DNA of 64,000 bases, taken from NCBI GenBank assembly GCA_030549775.1, contig CM060174.1, positions 93,636,132 through 93,700,131 of the forward strand. The letters are read 5' to 3'. A program made the translations under genes and the position numbers. Below the pieces are notes generated by a model. That model was not told the DNA's origin and searched no databases. It saw nothing but the letters and a program-made list of their open reading frames with translations. Numbering within the stretch: the first letter of the stretch is position 1; every line of letters begins with the position of its first letter. Positions 13,399-26,098 of the stretch are shown one piece after another. Origin of the DNA: Tamarix chinensis (Eukaryota > Streptophyta > Magnoliopsida > Caryophyllales > Tamaricaceae).

Positions 13399-14387
13399 CA
13401 ACCTTGGCTGGGGCTGGGGGATGCGAGCAGGGAACCGACGGAAGCAGGGAGTCGGGGAACAGGGAAAGAAGAGAGAAAAGGAAAAAAAGAGGGGTCGGGG
13501 GCACCGACGGGTTTGGGCTGGGTTCTCTTTTTTTTTTTAAATACAAATATACATAAAATAAAATACTGAATATTTATAAATTATTATTGGAAGATTTTAT
13601 CTAAAATTTATTAAACGAAAATTATTTCGAAACGATCTGAACGCTTAAAATTAATAAAAAGCTATATAAAGAATTTCAGAAACATTTTCGGAAGAATTTA
13701 CCACGAACATAAAAATTTATACTATTTACGAAAATATATTATAAGACCTCAAAAAATTATTTAAAAGTATATAATAAAATATTTAATTCAAATTCGAATA
13801 AACCGAGACTAATTTAAATAATTTCTGAAATCAGTTTTTCGTAAATCAAAAAGCATAAAACAGAAGAAAATTAATTTCGGAAAGAAGTTCTTAAATAAAT
13901 CTTTTAAATTTAAAACTTCCCAAAAATATTAACGATTTTCGAAAAAGAATAAATTTAGAGTCGAAAATATTTTCTACAGATAAAATCATTAAAATAAATT
14001 TAACTATTTAAACATAAATTCTATAATTTAAATAATATATTTCGTTAATGAAATATAACTCCAAAATAAAGTTGTAATCACACGACGAAGTTATAATAAA
14101 AAAAGAATCTAAAATATAAAAATCAAAATACGAGAAAGAAAGGGAATACATATTTTTAACCGAAAATCGAAATCATAAGAATATAATAAATCATGGTTGT
14201 GGACAAATTTATCTAGAATGGTTCGCAACCACCACGATTAATTAAATTCGAATATGAATTCGAAATCGTCGATAAATTCATAAAACGAATCGAAATTAAA
14301 ATAATTAAATATTTGTATCAAATTACGCTAATAAAATCATTAGGCTTAATAAAATTAGATTTAAAAAATACGGGGTATTACAATTAG

Positions 14388-15960
14388 ATATGTTTTATTA
14401 TAACATTGTCCACTATATTTTAACACATCAGGCTTTTGAAGGTGTAGAATTAATATACAAACTTCTAATGATCAGAATATTTTATTAAAATATGAGGCTT
14501 ATACAAGCCTATCCATCAGACGTATTTACTAAGTCCTAAATACAAACTAGCTTCCTTCATGCTGACACCCAACTTCATTTTCTTTCTCTCACTTTCTTTC
14601 TCCTAAACCTAACACATTCATTTTCAATTATCTCTTAAATTTTAACTTCAAATATCTCAAAAATTCCCTCTCCCATACACCATCTATCTGGATTTACACA
14701 CTATATTTCACCCTTCCACTTTCATCCGATAATTTCAGATAATGCTTTTAGGTTTAGAATAATTTGTGTAATTATTTTGTTTAGATAACATTTCATAATT
14801 TTATCTAGCTTTTTGTCCAAAATTTAATAACGTATAAATATATTCCCACATATGGCTTAATTTATAGTACTATCATTCTATGTGTGTGTGTGTGTGTTTG
14901 TTATTATGGTTGTAAATCTAGATATTTGTTAAAAATTCTTACATAAAATGTAGTTTTTAGTCAAAAATAAATAAATTTTGATATGTGTAGCCTATTAACA
15001 TATGTTGATTGCTACAATAAATTTGTTCATGATATTGTAAAATTAAATTTTATGATGAGATTCATTATATTTGTTGTAATTAATAGTAAAAATTAACTTT
15101 TGCACATTTATTGCAAACCAAATTAGACATTTTTATTTCCTACATCGTTCCGAACGATGTGGTTTAAGTTTACTAAACTTTTAGATGATATGAATATTAG
15201 TTAGACTATGCATGAGGTTTGTTGGTATATAATTTTCTAGTGGAAGAAGGCTTAAACAAATTTCAGAACAATAATGCAAAATCATAATTCTGTTTGTGTG
15301 GATGTACTCATGCGTTGAAGGTAATAAACCTAAAAAAAAACTTGTAAATATTTATGTTGTAATCTCTCTCTCCACACACACACACACACGGCTTTAACAA
15401 TGCATCAGTCTGGATTATTGAACATTTATCACCGTATAATCATTCATCTAATATGAAGTTATGAGATTAAATTAATAGTTATAAGAAGAGGAATATTTTT
15501 AAACACTAAATAGAGGAATGGAAAAATGAAAAAGGTTTTAAACAAAAGGTTAGTTTGTTCATAAATCAATATATTTCATTTGATATGATGTTCATAAAAA
15601 ACGTAGACGGTGATATGATATGTTTGTAGATTATTGTTCAATTAGATCCAACTAAACAAAAGATAAACAACTTGATTGTGAATCAAGTTTAATCATATAA
15701 TTTTGCTTCAAGTGCATCATCAACATTGGTACGATATAATTTTACATATAGTTATGTACATTTTAGTAACTCATTTTCTGTCTATATGTAATTACTTGCA
15801 TTATTATTTTTCATTATGTTCATTGTATTATCAACATTACCTTGCACTTCTTGAATGAAAGTTGAGATACAAAGAACTAAAAATTAAATATAATTTATTA
15901 CAACAAGTCTATGGTGTATGCTTAAGATAACGAGAGGTTAGCACAAGTTTTGAGGCTAAA
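14388..15960. other. AT-rich spacer
   Basis: No gene is supported. It holds a (TG)n run near 14881-14898, a (CA)n run near 15373-15389, and a near-perfect palindrome at 15142-15160 (arms ACATCGTTC and GAACGATGT around one base). Confidence 0.6.
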
Positions 15961-16992
15961 ATGTCTATGCCCTCCCCATTTAATGAAGACCATCATGGAA
16001 ATGAAAGTTTTATAAAGTTTGGAGTAAATGTTGATGACACTCAATTTGAAGACATGCTCCACTCTAGCTATAACATTGCTTAAATGATTAAGGATAATGG
16101 CTTGTCTTTGAAACCTAGTTGGGCGTTTTTTAATCCATATGAAGCATTGAAGAAGAAAAAAAAAGTTAGCAATACAAAACGTCGTGCACTTCAAAAGAAA
16201 TACACAGAGGTATGCTTGGTGAACTTATATATGATTTGTCTTTTGTTAATTGTGTCTAACCTTTTTTCAGCCTTATTTACATGTTGTTTGGCTATGGTTG
16301 CATATATTTTACCAATTTGATAACCATACAATTCAATCAGTTAATAATTGGCTACAAACTTCCAATAATGGGTAAGTGAGGTTGTAAAGTAATAGTGTCA
16401 CATTAATATCCCATTATGTATAATGGTGTATTTATTATATAGGTTGTTGACTCTATATGACTCTACTTGTGGAATCTATCATACAAAATGCTATAATAAA
16501 TAAATAAAGGGTAACTACACTTATTGTTTAAGCATACACACATATGCTAATGATAAACCTATAAGTTCTTTAGGATAACACAACATGCATTGTGAATGAA
16601 ATGCTTGGGGTAATATTTTATAATTATATTATGCAATTAGTAATGGTATTGTTATATTCTATGAACTATAAATTTAGTACTTCAATATATAGGTATGGGT
16701 AGCATGCAATATCAATAATTTGGGAGAGAAGACATTGATTTTGTCGAGTACTTTTGAACCTTAACTGTTATAGTCTTCATCAAAGGTATGAACATTAATA
16801 AGTTTATGATTAAAAAAATGATAAAACTATTCAAAAAAATATTAATTTTTAAGTTTCATTGATGTTATTTTTTTTATATAATTGTGTTATGAGGGGCATT
16901 AGATGATGTTTGTTGTTGACCAAGATGATAAATGCTTTTATTGGTTTAATTCAATGGGGAGTAAGAGGTTTTGTAAGATCTCAAAGAATTTG
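15961..16992 (+). pseudogene. Broken multi-exon gene, Ulp1/C48-peptidase-like
   Basis: A frame starting ATG at 15961 runs about 83 codons with one stop (TAA 16081-16083) to a donor-like AG|GTATGC at 16209. Acceptor-like (TTTTTTCAG at 16270) and donor-like (GG|GTAAGTGAGG near 16371) sites follow. A last exon-like piece, 16894-16992, ends at TTG|GTAAGT. It encodes G-H-stop-M-M-F-V-V-D-Q followed by KCFYWFNSMGSK. With the TAG read as a decayed TGG, this resembles the H-W...VVD......DS block around the catalytic His of Ulp1/SENP-type cysteine peptidases, often carried by plant Mutator-like transposons. The Asp-Ser position reads Asn-Ser. I see no catalytic Cys. The family call rests on one short block, and the gene is certainly non-functional. 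Confidence 0.35.
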
Positions 16993-17584
16993 GTAAGTAT
17001 ATCAATGTCATCACTATCTATCAAAATGAGAAGACTTCTCCCCATTATTTAATTCTAATATATCCCAAATATCTTAAATGAGTATGTATCCCCGGTATAA
17101 TTTGTCCATAGCAGCACCATATTCATAAACTCATTAAAAGTAGTGTATGATGAAACAAATGTAACTTTATTAGAATTTCCTTCAAATATAAGTTCTACGA
17201 ACTCATGCTTTTGTTTACTGTTCCAATATAAAAAGAAGTGAAATTTTACTCATCATATACTTGAAAACATAAAAAATAATATATTAGTATATTTTGTGCA
17301 TCTATACTTTTTGAATATATATAAATTATTGATCACAATTTTTACTCTTCTCAATTATATTTGATAATGTTTTCATATAACCATGTCCTACACATGCATA
17401 TATTAACAATATAATATTAAAATTTTATAAATATAATTATTCAGATTTAGTTAGCACCAACATTATGTGTTAGTTCTAACCATAAATTATAACCTAACAT
17501 AATTAAATTTATTCTAGCACAATTTTAGCATATGAAATATAAACATAAATTAGAGCATGCTTATATATAACATACAATATTAAG

Positions 17585-17652
<68 letters not shown>

Positions 17653-17994
17653 CATATCTAACAACATAATCACATATTATGATCTAACAAAGTCTTTATA
17701 TTAAAATAATGATTTAACCCTAAATTAGCACGTTTAGTCTTTTATCTAAAAAAAATTAATAATAAAATATTAATTTAAATATTTTTATTAACTTTTGATC
17801 CACAAATCTAGATAAATTATTTAATAAATTAATATAATTATTTTGTCTTACTTATTTTATTTAAATAAATCATAAACTCATAATTTTACCATATTTTGTT
17901 TTAATTTGATACCCTAAATATTGGATAAATTAATATAATATTATTCTAAAAACCTAAATTTAATCTAATTTTTAATTCTAACCGTAAATCTATT
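16993..17994. other. AT-rich spacer with a (TA)n run
   Basis: No gene is supported. A pure TA run spans 17588-17651. The segment from about 17660 onward resembles in composition the AT-rich zone that precedes the CT-rich leader in copies B and E, so the terminal-repeat-like block F may start here. Confidence 0.55.
17588..17651. repeat. (TA)n microsatellite
   Basis: About 64 nt of TA dinucleotides. Confidence 0.98.
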
Positions 17995-20964
17995 TTCTTT
18001 TTCTTTTTCTTCTTTTCCTTTTTCCTTTTTCTTTTTTCCTTTTCCTTTTTTTTTCCTTCTCCCCTCTTTTATCTCTTCTTAGGTGAACCCATTCTCATCC
18101 CCGTTCTTTTCTTTCTTCCTGTACCGACATAATGCCTCCCTTCCTTTTTCTATTCTTTTCCAAGCTAGCCCACTTCCTCTTCCTTCTTTTCCTTCTTTAT
18201 GCACCAACCCAGTGCCCCTTCTTTTCTTTCTTTTTCTTCTTCCCAAGGTGACCCATCTCCCTTCTCCTTTCAGTTTATTTCCTTGTCGTTCAGCATCCCT
18301 ATGCCCAAACACCACCTTATCCTCTATCGCCCCGCACAACGTGCCTCTTCCATGCACGCTTGAGCCCTGACATACTCCATTTCCCTTCCTAGCCCAAACA
18401 ATCACCCTTCCTTTCCCTTGCCTGCCATCGCCTCCTTTCCATTTCTGGCCCTACAGTAACTTTCCCCTTGCTTGCATCCCTCTCTCACTTATTGCCAACC
18501 ATTTCATCGACCCTGCACCACTATGTTTTGCCTTCCCCTTTCCTTGCCACTCCCACCTACCCCATCACACGCCTAAGCCCTACCTCTCTTATTCTTCTTC
18601 TTCCCTTCTTCTCTTCTCCCTCGCACCCTGCCTTTTCTCCCCTGACCTCCTTTCTTTCCTTGTTCTTCCCCTGCCTCTGTTTTCCTCCCTTGCAACCAAC
18701 CTCCTCTTCCTCTACATTAATTATCTCGACCATCACCTCCACCACCATCCCATCCTCCACCGTTAGTTACCTCCCTTTAATCTTCTTCCTTTCTTCTTCC
18801 TCCTTGCCTGTCGTTCTATTTTTTCCTTTCTTCCTTTCCGTACAACGCCTCTTGTTGGTCCCTACACCTGGCACCGATTGCACCCTTTGTAGCTATACCT
18901 TGGGTAATGATAGTTTTTACCGTTTCCACCCTCTCCACTTAAAGCCACCAATTTCTCCACCCTACAACCTCTTTACACGACCTAAATCACCACCTTAATG
19001 CCACCACCCACCTTCTCATAACCTCTTGCATCCATCTCCTCCACTTGACACACCACCACTACCTCTGCCTCTTTCTCTTAGCAGCCTCATCTTAACTCCA
19101 TTTCTTCCACCCCTGCAGCTCCTCTCTGCCTGCCTACCTCCAGCTACAACAACAACCTACCCCTACGCCATCACCCCACAACCACCCCATCACCATCTCC
19201 CTACTTCTTATTCTCCTCCTTTTCTTCCTCTCCTTTCCCTTCTCTCCACCACCTCTTTCCTACAGCTTGTGTCACCACCGTCGGAGCCTTCGACCCTCTT
19301 GCACCACACCACCCAACCCCTATTATCTCCACCACCCCAACTCCAGCATCTATCGGCTGAACTTACACCACCTAATCACCATCTCCAACCATTAACCACC
19401 GAGCCATCCCCCTATGTGCATGGATCACGCTACGCATGCAGCATGAGTTATGTTTTTATTTTTAATTAATTTATTAATTATTAATACATATGAGTAGTTT
19501 AATAATTTTTTTAATAAATATTCTAATAAAAATAATTATTTTACTGATAAAATATTAATATGGTATTTATGATATTATTTGTAGGCACAAAAGTTTTATT
19601 AGCGGAGCCTAATAATTTTTAGGTGGCTACAGGTAAATTTTACTTTATTTTGGAAATTAGGTAACCTTTATACTCCACTAAAATGTTTGGATATCGTATG
19701 ATAACACATTAGGGTTTTGACATGTAATTTGTGTTAGACATAATTTGTTGCAAATAATTATATGATTATTATTGTTATCATGAAAAAAAAGACATATTAT
19801 CCTATGTAAAATATCATGTGTACAAAAGTGTGATTAAAACGAATCTAATGTTGGAAAATGATGTTGTATGATATGTACTTGTAAAAATGTTAGGTTAAAC
19901 ATGTTCAGATACACTTGTAGCAAAAGTATTACTATCATGTGTCCTAGAGGTAATTTGGTCATTTAAGTATATCATGATATTTAACCTTAACCAGAATACC
20001 TAATGTGTTATAATTATTGCTAAGTATGGTGACAGGTGATTTACTATTTTAGAAACGCATGCCTCTGCATGATTATCACTATTATATAGCCTAGAGGTAA
20101 TTTGGTAATTTTAAATGTTCTATGATGATTATTCTAATAAACATGCAAGATCTCTATTAATTGTTATCAAGTATGAGAGTATGGCTTTTGTTGTTTTAGA
20201 AACATATGTTTCCACATGATTATCACTATTATATAGGTTAGAGATGATTTGGTAATTTTGAGTATACTAAGATAATTATTCTAATAAACATGCAAGATAT
20301 GTGTTAATTATTGTCAGGTATAAGAGTATGGGTTTTGTTGCTTTAGAAACACATGTTTCAGCATGATTATCAATATTATATGATCTAGGGGTATTTTGAT
20401 AATTTAGAGTGTATCCTGATGATTATTCTAATAAACATGCATGATATATGTTACTCGTTGTTAATCATGAGAATAAGGGTTTTGATGTGTTAGATATACA
20501 TATTTTAGTATGATTATTATTATTATTATATTATATTATATTATATTATATGCGTATTTTGGTAATTTAGGATATACCATGATGACTATTCTCATGAGCA
20601 TGCATGATATGTATTAATTATTATTAAGCATGAGAATATGTGTTTTGGTGTTCTAGAAGTGTATGTTAGGGTTTTACGTGTAATTGTGTATACGGGTAAA
20701 ATGATCATTTGATGTGTCTAGTAATTTAATTATGGTATGCTATCCTTTTTGTGACAAGTTGACAAATAAAATGAAATCTGTAATGGAAATGGATGGTAAA
20801 GTGGTAACTTTAGCCTTAGGGCTATTTTGATCATTTTTGACCAAAGTGCCTAAGTGTAAATAATTAAGCGTAGGATGGCCTTAGTAAGTTTCTAATGTTG
20901 ACAGTTCTAATGATCTTGATTATAGTTATCTTAGAAAATTTGGAAATGAATTAAAATGGTTAAG
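17995..20964 (+). mobile_element. Terminal-repeat-like block F, truncated
   Basis: The block has the same internal order as copies B and E on the same strand: AT-rich DNA, then a CT-rich leader (17995-19470), an acceptor-like TTTGTAG near 19584, then AT-rich DNA with tandem repeats. Neither canonical end (TGTAAYACYCC or GGTGTTACA) is present. The right side stops at the LTR of Ty3 element 1 (20965). The open frames in the leader (for example 18468-18998 and 19026-19469) are runs of Pro, Ser, Thr, Leu and Phe from CT-rich DNA and are not genes. Membership of the A-E family is inferred from architecture, not from end sequences. Confidence 0.45.
19930..20690 (+). repeat. About five tandem units of ~147 bp
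   Basis: The unit contains TAGAGGTAATTTGGTAATTTT, then GATTATTCTAATAAACATGC, then GTTTTAGAAACACATGTTT. Starts of the AATTTGGTAATTT-type word fall near 19950, 20098, 20248, 20390 and 20553. Units are diverged. A short (ATTAT)n run follows 20518. Confidence 0.8.
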
Positions 20965-22222
20965 TGTTAGACCCTTTTTGGCAGCACTTGACTTCCCCTT
21001 GGGTCGGTGCTAATAGAACCCAAGGTATGGGGGCATGCCACAAAGATGTGTAATGCACTACGGCTTGAGCAGTAACTCAAGAATGGCTAAGCCAATGGAC
21101 TGAACAAAGCCTAAGGCCAGGGGCCTTCCGACTTGGTGTTAGGAATACCTTACCTTTAAATCCTAACCAAGTACTGGGTGCTTGGAGCGGTGATTCATGG
21201 AATTTGGAGCTCGGGACTCCTAGTATGCAAACTCATCCAGTCCCATGTTTACTCCTACTAGGCCTATAAAGATAAAAAAAAGCTCTATAGGGGGAGGTAT
21301 ACTCCCCCAAGGTCGGTTTTGCGGATGGGGGCATGGGGCACCCCAGATTCCTGGACATGGTTCTCGACCTAGGCCTAAGGACTAAAATGGCTTGAGGAAA
21401 CACGATGGGCATGAGGCTAGGGGCGCACAAAGGCCACAAGGCCTTGGCCAGGCCATGAGCTGGGCACTAACAATGGTTGGGCAACGGTCAGGATGGTTCG
21501 GTTTTGGAGGGATTGGCTTAGCGCCTCTTCATGGCACCCGCAAAAATTTTAAAAAGCAATGGCTGCTTATGGGGAAGGCTTGGTGGGAACACAGGACCGC
21601 CCCAAGAGACTCCAAGGGAGCCCAAACAGGCCCCAAGGAAGGAAATTTTGAATGGCAATGGTTGGTAACCGTCACCCTATTTGAAAAAGGCACGAAGGGG
21701 CATGATTCAAAAGGCTTATAGAGAGGCATTGGTAGGCAAGCATTCGGTTTTAAAGGCACCCAGGGGCCAAAGGGGAATATCCCTTGAACCTGAAAGGGTT
21801 CCAGAGGCATTTATTAGACAGAAGTCATGTTGGTTCGGATAAGGAGGCCTGTCCCCAGATTTGAAGGTTCCTGAGTGTTGTTTTCAATGGAATTTGTATT
21901 GTTCAAAGGGCTGCAACCCTAGGCCACGGGGATGTTGTGGTCTCTTATAAAAACCCCTCTTAGGGAAGACAAAGGCGTTGATCCATTGCTTAAGAAATCT
22001 ACACATTGTATACTCGTTGGTGTTTTAGTGGGATCATTGAGAAACTCATTAATAAAGTCTGTGTGGTTCTTCTTGGTTAATTCTTGTCCCTATCATTCTA
22101 TATTGAGTTCTTGTATTCTCTACACTCGGTTTAAGTAGGATAGGCTGGTTAGAAGATATTTCTAATGCCATCACAACACCTATCAAAAGAAAAACTTTAA
22201 ACCTCAAAATAATATTGTGACA
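20965..22222 (+). mobile_element. 5' LTR of Ty3/Gypsy element 1
   Basis: Begins TGTTAGACCC and ends TTGTGACA (about 1258 bp), immediately before a tRNA-Met-type primer-binding site and a gag frame. A TATA box (TATAAAA, 21946-21952) lies about 275 bp before the end, as expected for the LTR promoter. No second LTR is present because the element is cut short. The left boundary is inferred from the TG and the change in sequence character. Confidence 0.6.
21946..21953 (+). promoter_or_regulatory. TATA box of the element 1 LTR promoter
   Basis: TATAAAAA within TCTCTTATAAAAACCCCTCT, placed as an LTR core promoter should be. Confidence 0.55.
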
Positions 22223-22224
22223 TC

Positions 22225-22237
22225 TGGGTATTAGAGC
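22225..22237 (+). promoter_or_regulatory. Primer-binding site of element 1
   Basis: TGGGTATTAGAGC is close to TGGTATCAGAGC, the initiator-Met tRNA complement used by most plant Ty3 chromoviruses. It lies two bases after the LTR end. Confidence 0.7.
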
Positions 22238-22247
22238 CGGTTAAATT

Positions 22248-23695
22248 ATGGCAGGTGAATCGAATGCTGCTACTACCCAGGAGGGAACAAGGAAAAAGAG
22301 GATTTATAAAAATAAAAACAATCTAAGGATTTCTCGCATTGAATCCTTTCTTGGAATACCCCTGCCAGGGGAAGGAGATGAAGAAGAAAATCTTGGGTTT
22401 GCCGTGATGAGTGCCCTAAAACACTCACCAAGCAGGTCTAAAGGGTTCGATAGCGAGAGAAAGGGCAAATGTCTCTAATATCATTGGAGAAAATAATGAG
22501 GTCCAGTCAGATGAAATGCAAGATCTAAGGGTTGAGGTGGTGACCCTAAGAAACCAATTGTAGAGAGAGCGCAATGGTGGTGGACATCATATATCATCTC
22601 TGAAAGTTCCAGAACCAAAAACTTTCGATGGTATTCGGGACTCCAAGATATTGGAAAATTTTATTTGGAATCTTAAATAGTAATTTCATGCAGCAAGAAT
22701 TCGAGAAATGGAAAAAGTCCTAATGGCCTCTATGTATTTGGTGGGAGATGTTAAACATTGGTGGAGAACACAAACGAATGAAGAATTAAACAGTGATCGG
22801 TCCCGGATCAATATTGGGATGAGTTTAAAGCTCAATTCTGAGCGCAGTTCCTCCCTAATAATGCATCGTAGCTGGCTAGAGAGGTACTCAAGGATTTAAA
22901 ACAAATAGGGTCTGTTCGAGAATATGTAAAAGCTTTCAGCACCTTGATGCTTGACATTAAAAATATGGGAGAGGAGGATAAATTATTCAATTTTATGAAA
23001 AATTTGAAACCTTGGGCTTAGTAGGAACTCATTAGGTAAAGAGTTGGAGACATCTCAATGGCTTTGGCAATAGTAGAATCCCCAGTTGAATTCAAGGCCA
23101 TGGGACCCTCAAAGGATGGCAGGTCCCATGGAAAGGAAAGAAAGATGTCTAGGTTTAGAAAGAAAGGGTTTTAACACCCTCAAAAGAGTCATAGAAAGGA
23201 AGATTAAAAAGGGATGAGATCAGAGGCTCCTAGCCCTCAAACTAAAGGACCCTCAATCAAGAAGGTTTGGACTGATAAATGCTTTATTAGTGGAGGCTCC
23301 CATTTTACTAGAGAATGTCATAAAAGGGAGAAATTAGCGGCCTTAGTTTCCGAGTCCAAAGAAGATTATGAGGAGGCACATCTAAATCCTCTGCATCTCC
23401 TCAATGTGGTTACTATGGATCAAATAGAACCTAAGTAAGGGTTAATGTATTTTAATATCTCAGTCAATGGACAGGATATTATGGCTATGGTAGATACTGG
23501 GGCAGTTCATAATTTCATTAGTGAAAGGACCGTGAGAAGGCATAGGTTCAAGTTGGTATCATGTCAACATCAACTAAAGATGGTAAACTCGAGTGTTCGT
23601 CCGATGAAAGGCTTAGTTAAAAATGCAAATATCTGGATTGAATGTTGGATGGACACATATGATCTGTTGGCAGCACCTCTTATAGAGCCTAAACT
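22248..23695 (+). pseudogene. Ty3 element 1 gag and start of protease, truncated
   Basis: The frame starts at ATG 22248 just after the primer-binding site. Similarity to a plant Gypsy gag is spread over several frames with stops. Visible pieces are a PEPKTFDG segment near 22610, a VGDVKHWWRT segment near 22745, the SVREYVKSFSTLMLD equivalent near 22915, and a damaged zinc knuckle near 23277 (C-F-I-S-G-G-S-H-F-T-R-E-C, second Cys replaced by Ser). The aspartic-protease motif VDTGAVHNFIS lies near 23492. The protease breaks off near 23695, where copy D begins. RT, RNase H and integrase are absent. The zinc knuckle and D-T-G-A-x-H-N-F are typical of Ty3 chromoviruses. Confidence 0.75.
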
Positions 23696-23699
23696 CGAG

Positions 23700-24035
23700 T
23701 GCAAGCCGGTGGATCGGTCACTTATAGGGTATAACACACTTGACCACTATTATGTGCCAGTGGATCGGTCTTTAGGGAAAAATGCTCCTGGCCACTATTA
23801 TGCATGTGGATCGGTCTGGTCCCGACTCTCATGGTGTTCCACTGTAAGTACTTAATATCTTTTATGTGTCTTATCAAACTTAGGGTTTGGTTTATTGAGC
23901 TCGAGATCCCCCACTATTATAGCAAGTGGATCGGTCACTTATAGGGCAGAACGCACCTAACCACTATTATATGCCAGTGGATCGGTCTCCAGGGCACCTC
24001 GCCACCTGGCCACTATTATGCTAGTGGATCGATCT
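23700..24035 (-). repeat. Hairpin-repeat array in copy D
   Basis: Six or so units of the type CCACTATTATATGCCAGTGG followed by ATCGGTC, in two blocks separated by about 100 bp, as in copies A, B and C. Confidence 0.8.
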
Positions 24036-25599
24036 GGGCCTGACTCAATAATCTTCCACTTTGCATGATTAATATTTTATGTGTCTTATTCAAAAGTTCC
24101 ACCCTAGACATGCATGACTAAATCCATCTAAGTTTATCCTCCCAGGAGGGCCTGTCCCATATCTTGAGACTTCTGCACCTCCTAACTCGCCCAACATTCT
24201 CTCTTTATTCCTCTACTCACACCAGAGACCCAATTCCTAGGTGTGTGGGTCAAGGTTCACTACCGACACCACTAAGCCCATTCATAGTCTTCCCTAGGGT
24301 TTCCTCTAGAAAACCCTAATTTGGGCCTATATGGCCCATCATTCTCTACCTCACGCAACCTAACTATTTTTACACCCACACACATCACAACCCTTAGGTT
24401 CAACCCTTATCATCTCACGTCACTCCCCCAAATGCACGTGTGACCACGAAACCCTAGGTGGCTACACCAAACCCTAGCTTGCCATGCCAACCCTAGTATC
24501 CTCCTTTCCACAAGTCACCCTTCCATTTCTCACCTTCTACTCTTGCTTCCCATGATACTTATGCTCACCCTACTCATGACAATCCCCCATTCTCGCCTAA
24601 TACTCCACTTTCCCTCATTCATTTTTCTTTTTCCACCCTCTCAAATTAGGGTTTCCTCCCCAAACCCTAGCTTAGTCTCCTATGCACCATCATACTGTCT
24701 TACGTACTATTTTTCACCCAAAGCCTCCAATCACCCAAACAACTCTTCCATTACCTTCTTCACACCCAAAGGCAACTTTCCATACGTAAAGTTCACCTCC
24801 ATGCAAACTCTATCCACCCCATGCAAACCTTCGAAGTTTTTCATGCGAAACCCTAAAACTCTCATGCAAAACCCTAGATTCTCCCATGCAACCCTAAATT
24901 CTCCCATTCAAGGTTCATCTCCTTTATTTTGCTTAAAGTTCCCTTTTATTCTTCCTCTCGTGAATCATAGGATGTTTAGGTCCATCCCACATTCTTTGGT
25001 TAATTTATTTCCCTTTGGCCAACTTATTTCCCCTTGGTCCACTCACTTTCCCATTTTCCTTTTTCATCCTTCCACCCCATGTTACTACATTAATTATCCT
25101 AGCATGCATGTCCTACAAGGGTCATATCATATCATATCACCATTCATAGAACAAACATATCATACATATGCCATAAACAAATATAGGATCATACCTCAAC
25201 TCCAAGTTGCACTATACATAAAATGGTTATAATAATAGCACAAGATACACAACATATCATTATACACGGCATCTAAGGCACATAAAAACACATAGCACAC
25301 ATAAGGCCTTAGTTACACCCTTACCTAAAATGACGTCGGGCTTGGAGCATGCTCCTACGCCTCCTTAGGGTTTTAGCTTGATTCACCTATAAGAGGGAAA
25401 AACTAAGGATTAGTTTCCCTCCTACCAAAAATACTATTATTTCTTATTTTAGTCTAAGATTAGGGTTACTATTATTAAAGGGAGCTTTACAACTGAAAAC
25501 TAGGCTTTTACCCTCGAGTTAGCCTACTAGATATTACTAGTCAAAATATATTTATGTTAATATTTATAGCTATATTTATATTATTAAACATAATAGCTT

Positions 25600-25864
25600 T
25601 ATTTCTTCTAATAATAGTACTAATACTAGTTATAGCAAAATAGTGATAGTAATAACAATAGTAATACTAACTCTCCTAGAAATAGAAGCCCTATTATTTT
25701 TAAGGCTAAGGCTAATAATAGTGTTAGGGTTAAAATAATAATATAATAATAGTAATACCAACAAAGTACTAATATTGCTAAAGATAATAATGATAATAGT
25801 TATATTTGGAATAATAATAATATAAGGGTTCAAATATTTTTGCCACAATAATAATAGTAACAGC

Positions 25865-25898
<34 letters not shown>

Positions 25899-26062
25899 GT
25901 AATAATAATAACATTGTAGTAACAGTGTTAATAATAAAGGCATTAGGAATAATATTAGCAATATTTGAATATTAAGTAATAATAATATTAAGGCTTAAGT
26001 ATTCTTCTTTTATAATAACAAAATGATAATATGCCAATTGTGGTTTCAATAACATTAATAAT

Positions 26063-26098
<36 letters not shown>

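Larger units (their letters stand above)
9442..14387 (-). mobile_element. Copy A of the large terminal-repeat family (probable solo LTR, 4.9 kb)
   Basis: The element runs 9447-14382. It begins TGTAACACTCCC and ends GGGGTATTACA. Flanks GTTAG (9442-9446) and ATTAG (14383-14387) are a 5-bp target duplication with one mismatch. Its right end, read on the - strand, matches the left end of copy B almost base for base for over 60 nt (TGTAATACCCCGTATTTTT onward), so A and B are inverted copies. It contains the CCACTATTATAGCCGGTGG hairpin array (10399-10730), a hairpin around a splice-donor-like site (11033-11052) and a GC-rich leader (12690-13520, - strand) that carries a further insert. No gag, protease, RT or integrase is visible. 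A solo LTR is the simplest explanation. Confidence 0.8.

Noticed and set aside
9447..14382. DNA transposon with TGTAAYACYCC terminal inverted repeats
   Set aside because: Possible in principle, but TG...CA ends, 5-bp duplications and long leader-like interior fit solo LTRs better. Kept only as an alternative.
18468..18998. 176-codon frame rich in Ser, Pro, Thr, Leu and Phe
   Set aside because: Product of CT-rich leader DNA. Equivalent frames in other copies differ in sequence, start and frame, and there is no recognisable domain.
25630..25914. Poly-leucine/isoleucine frame
   Set aside because: Translation of an (AAT)n-type microsatellite zone.
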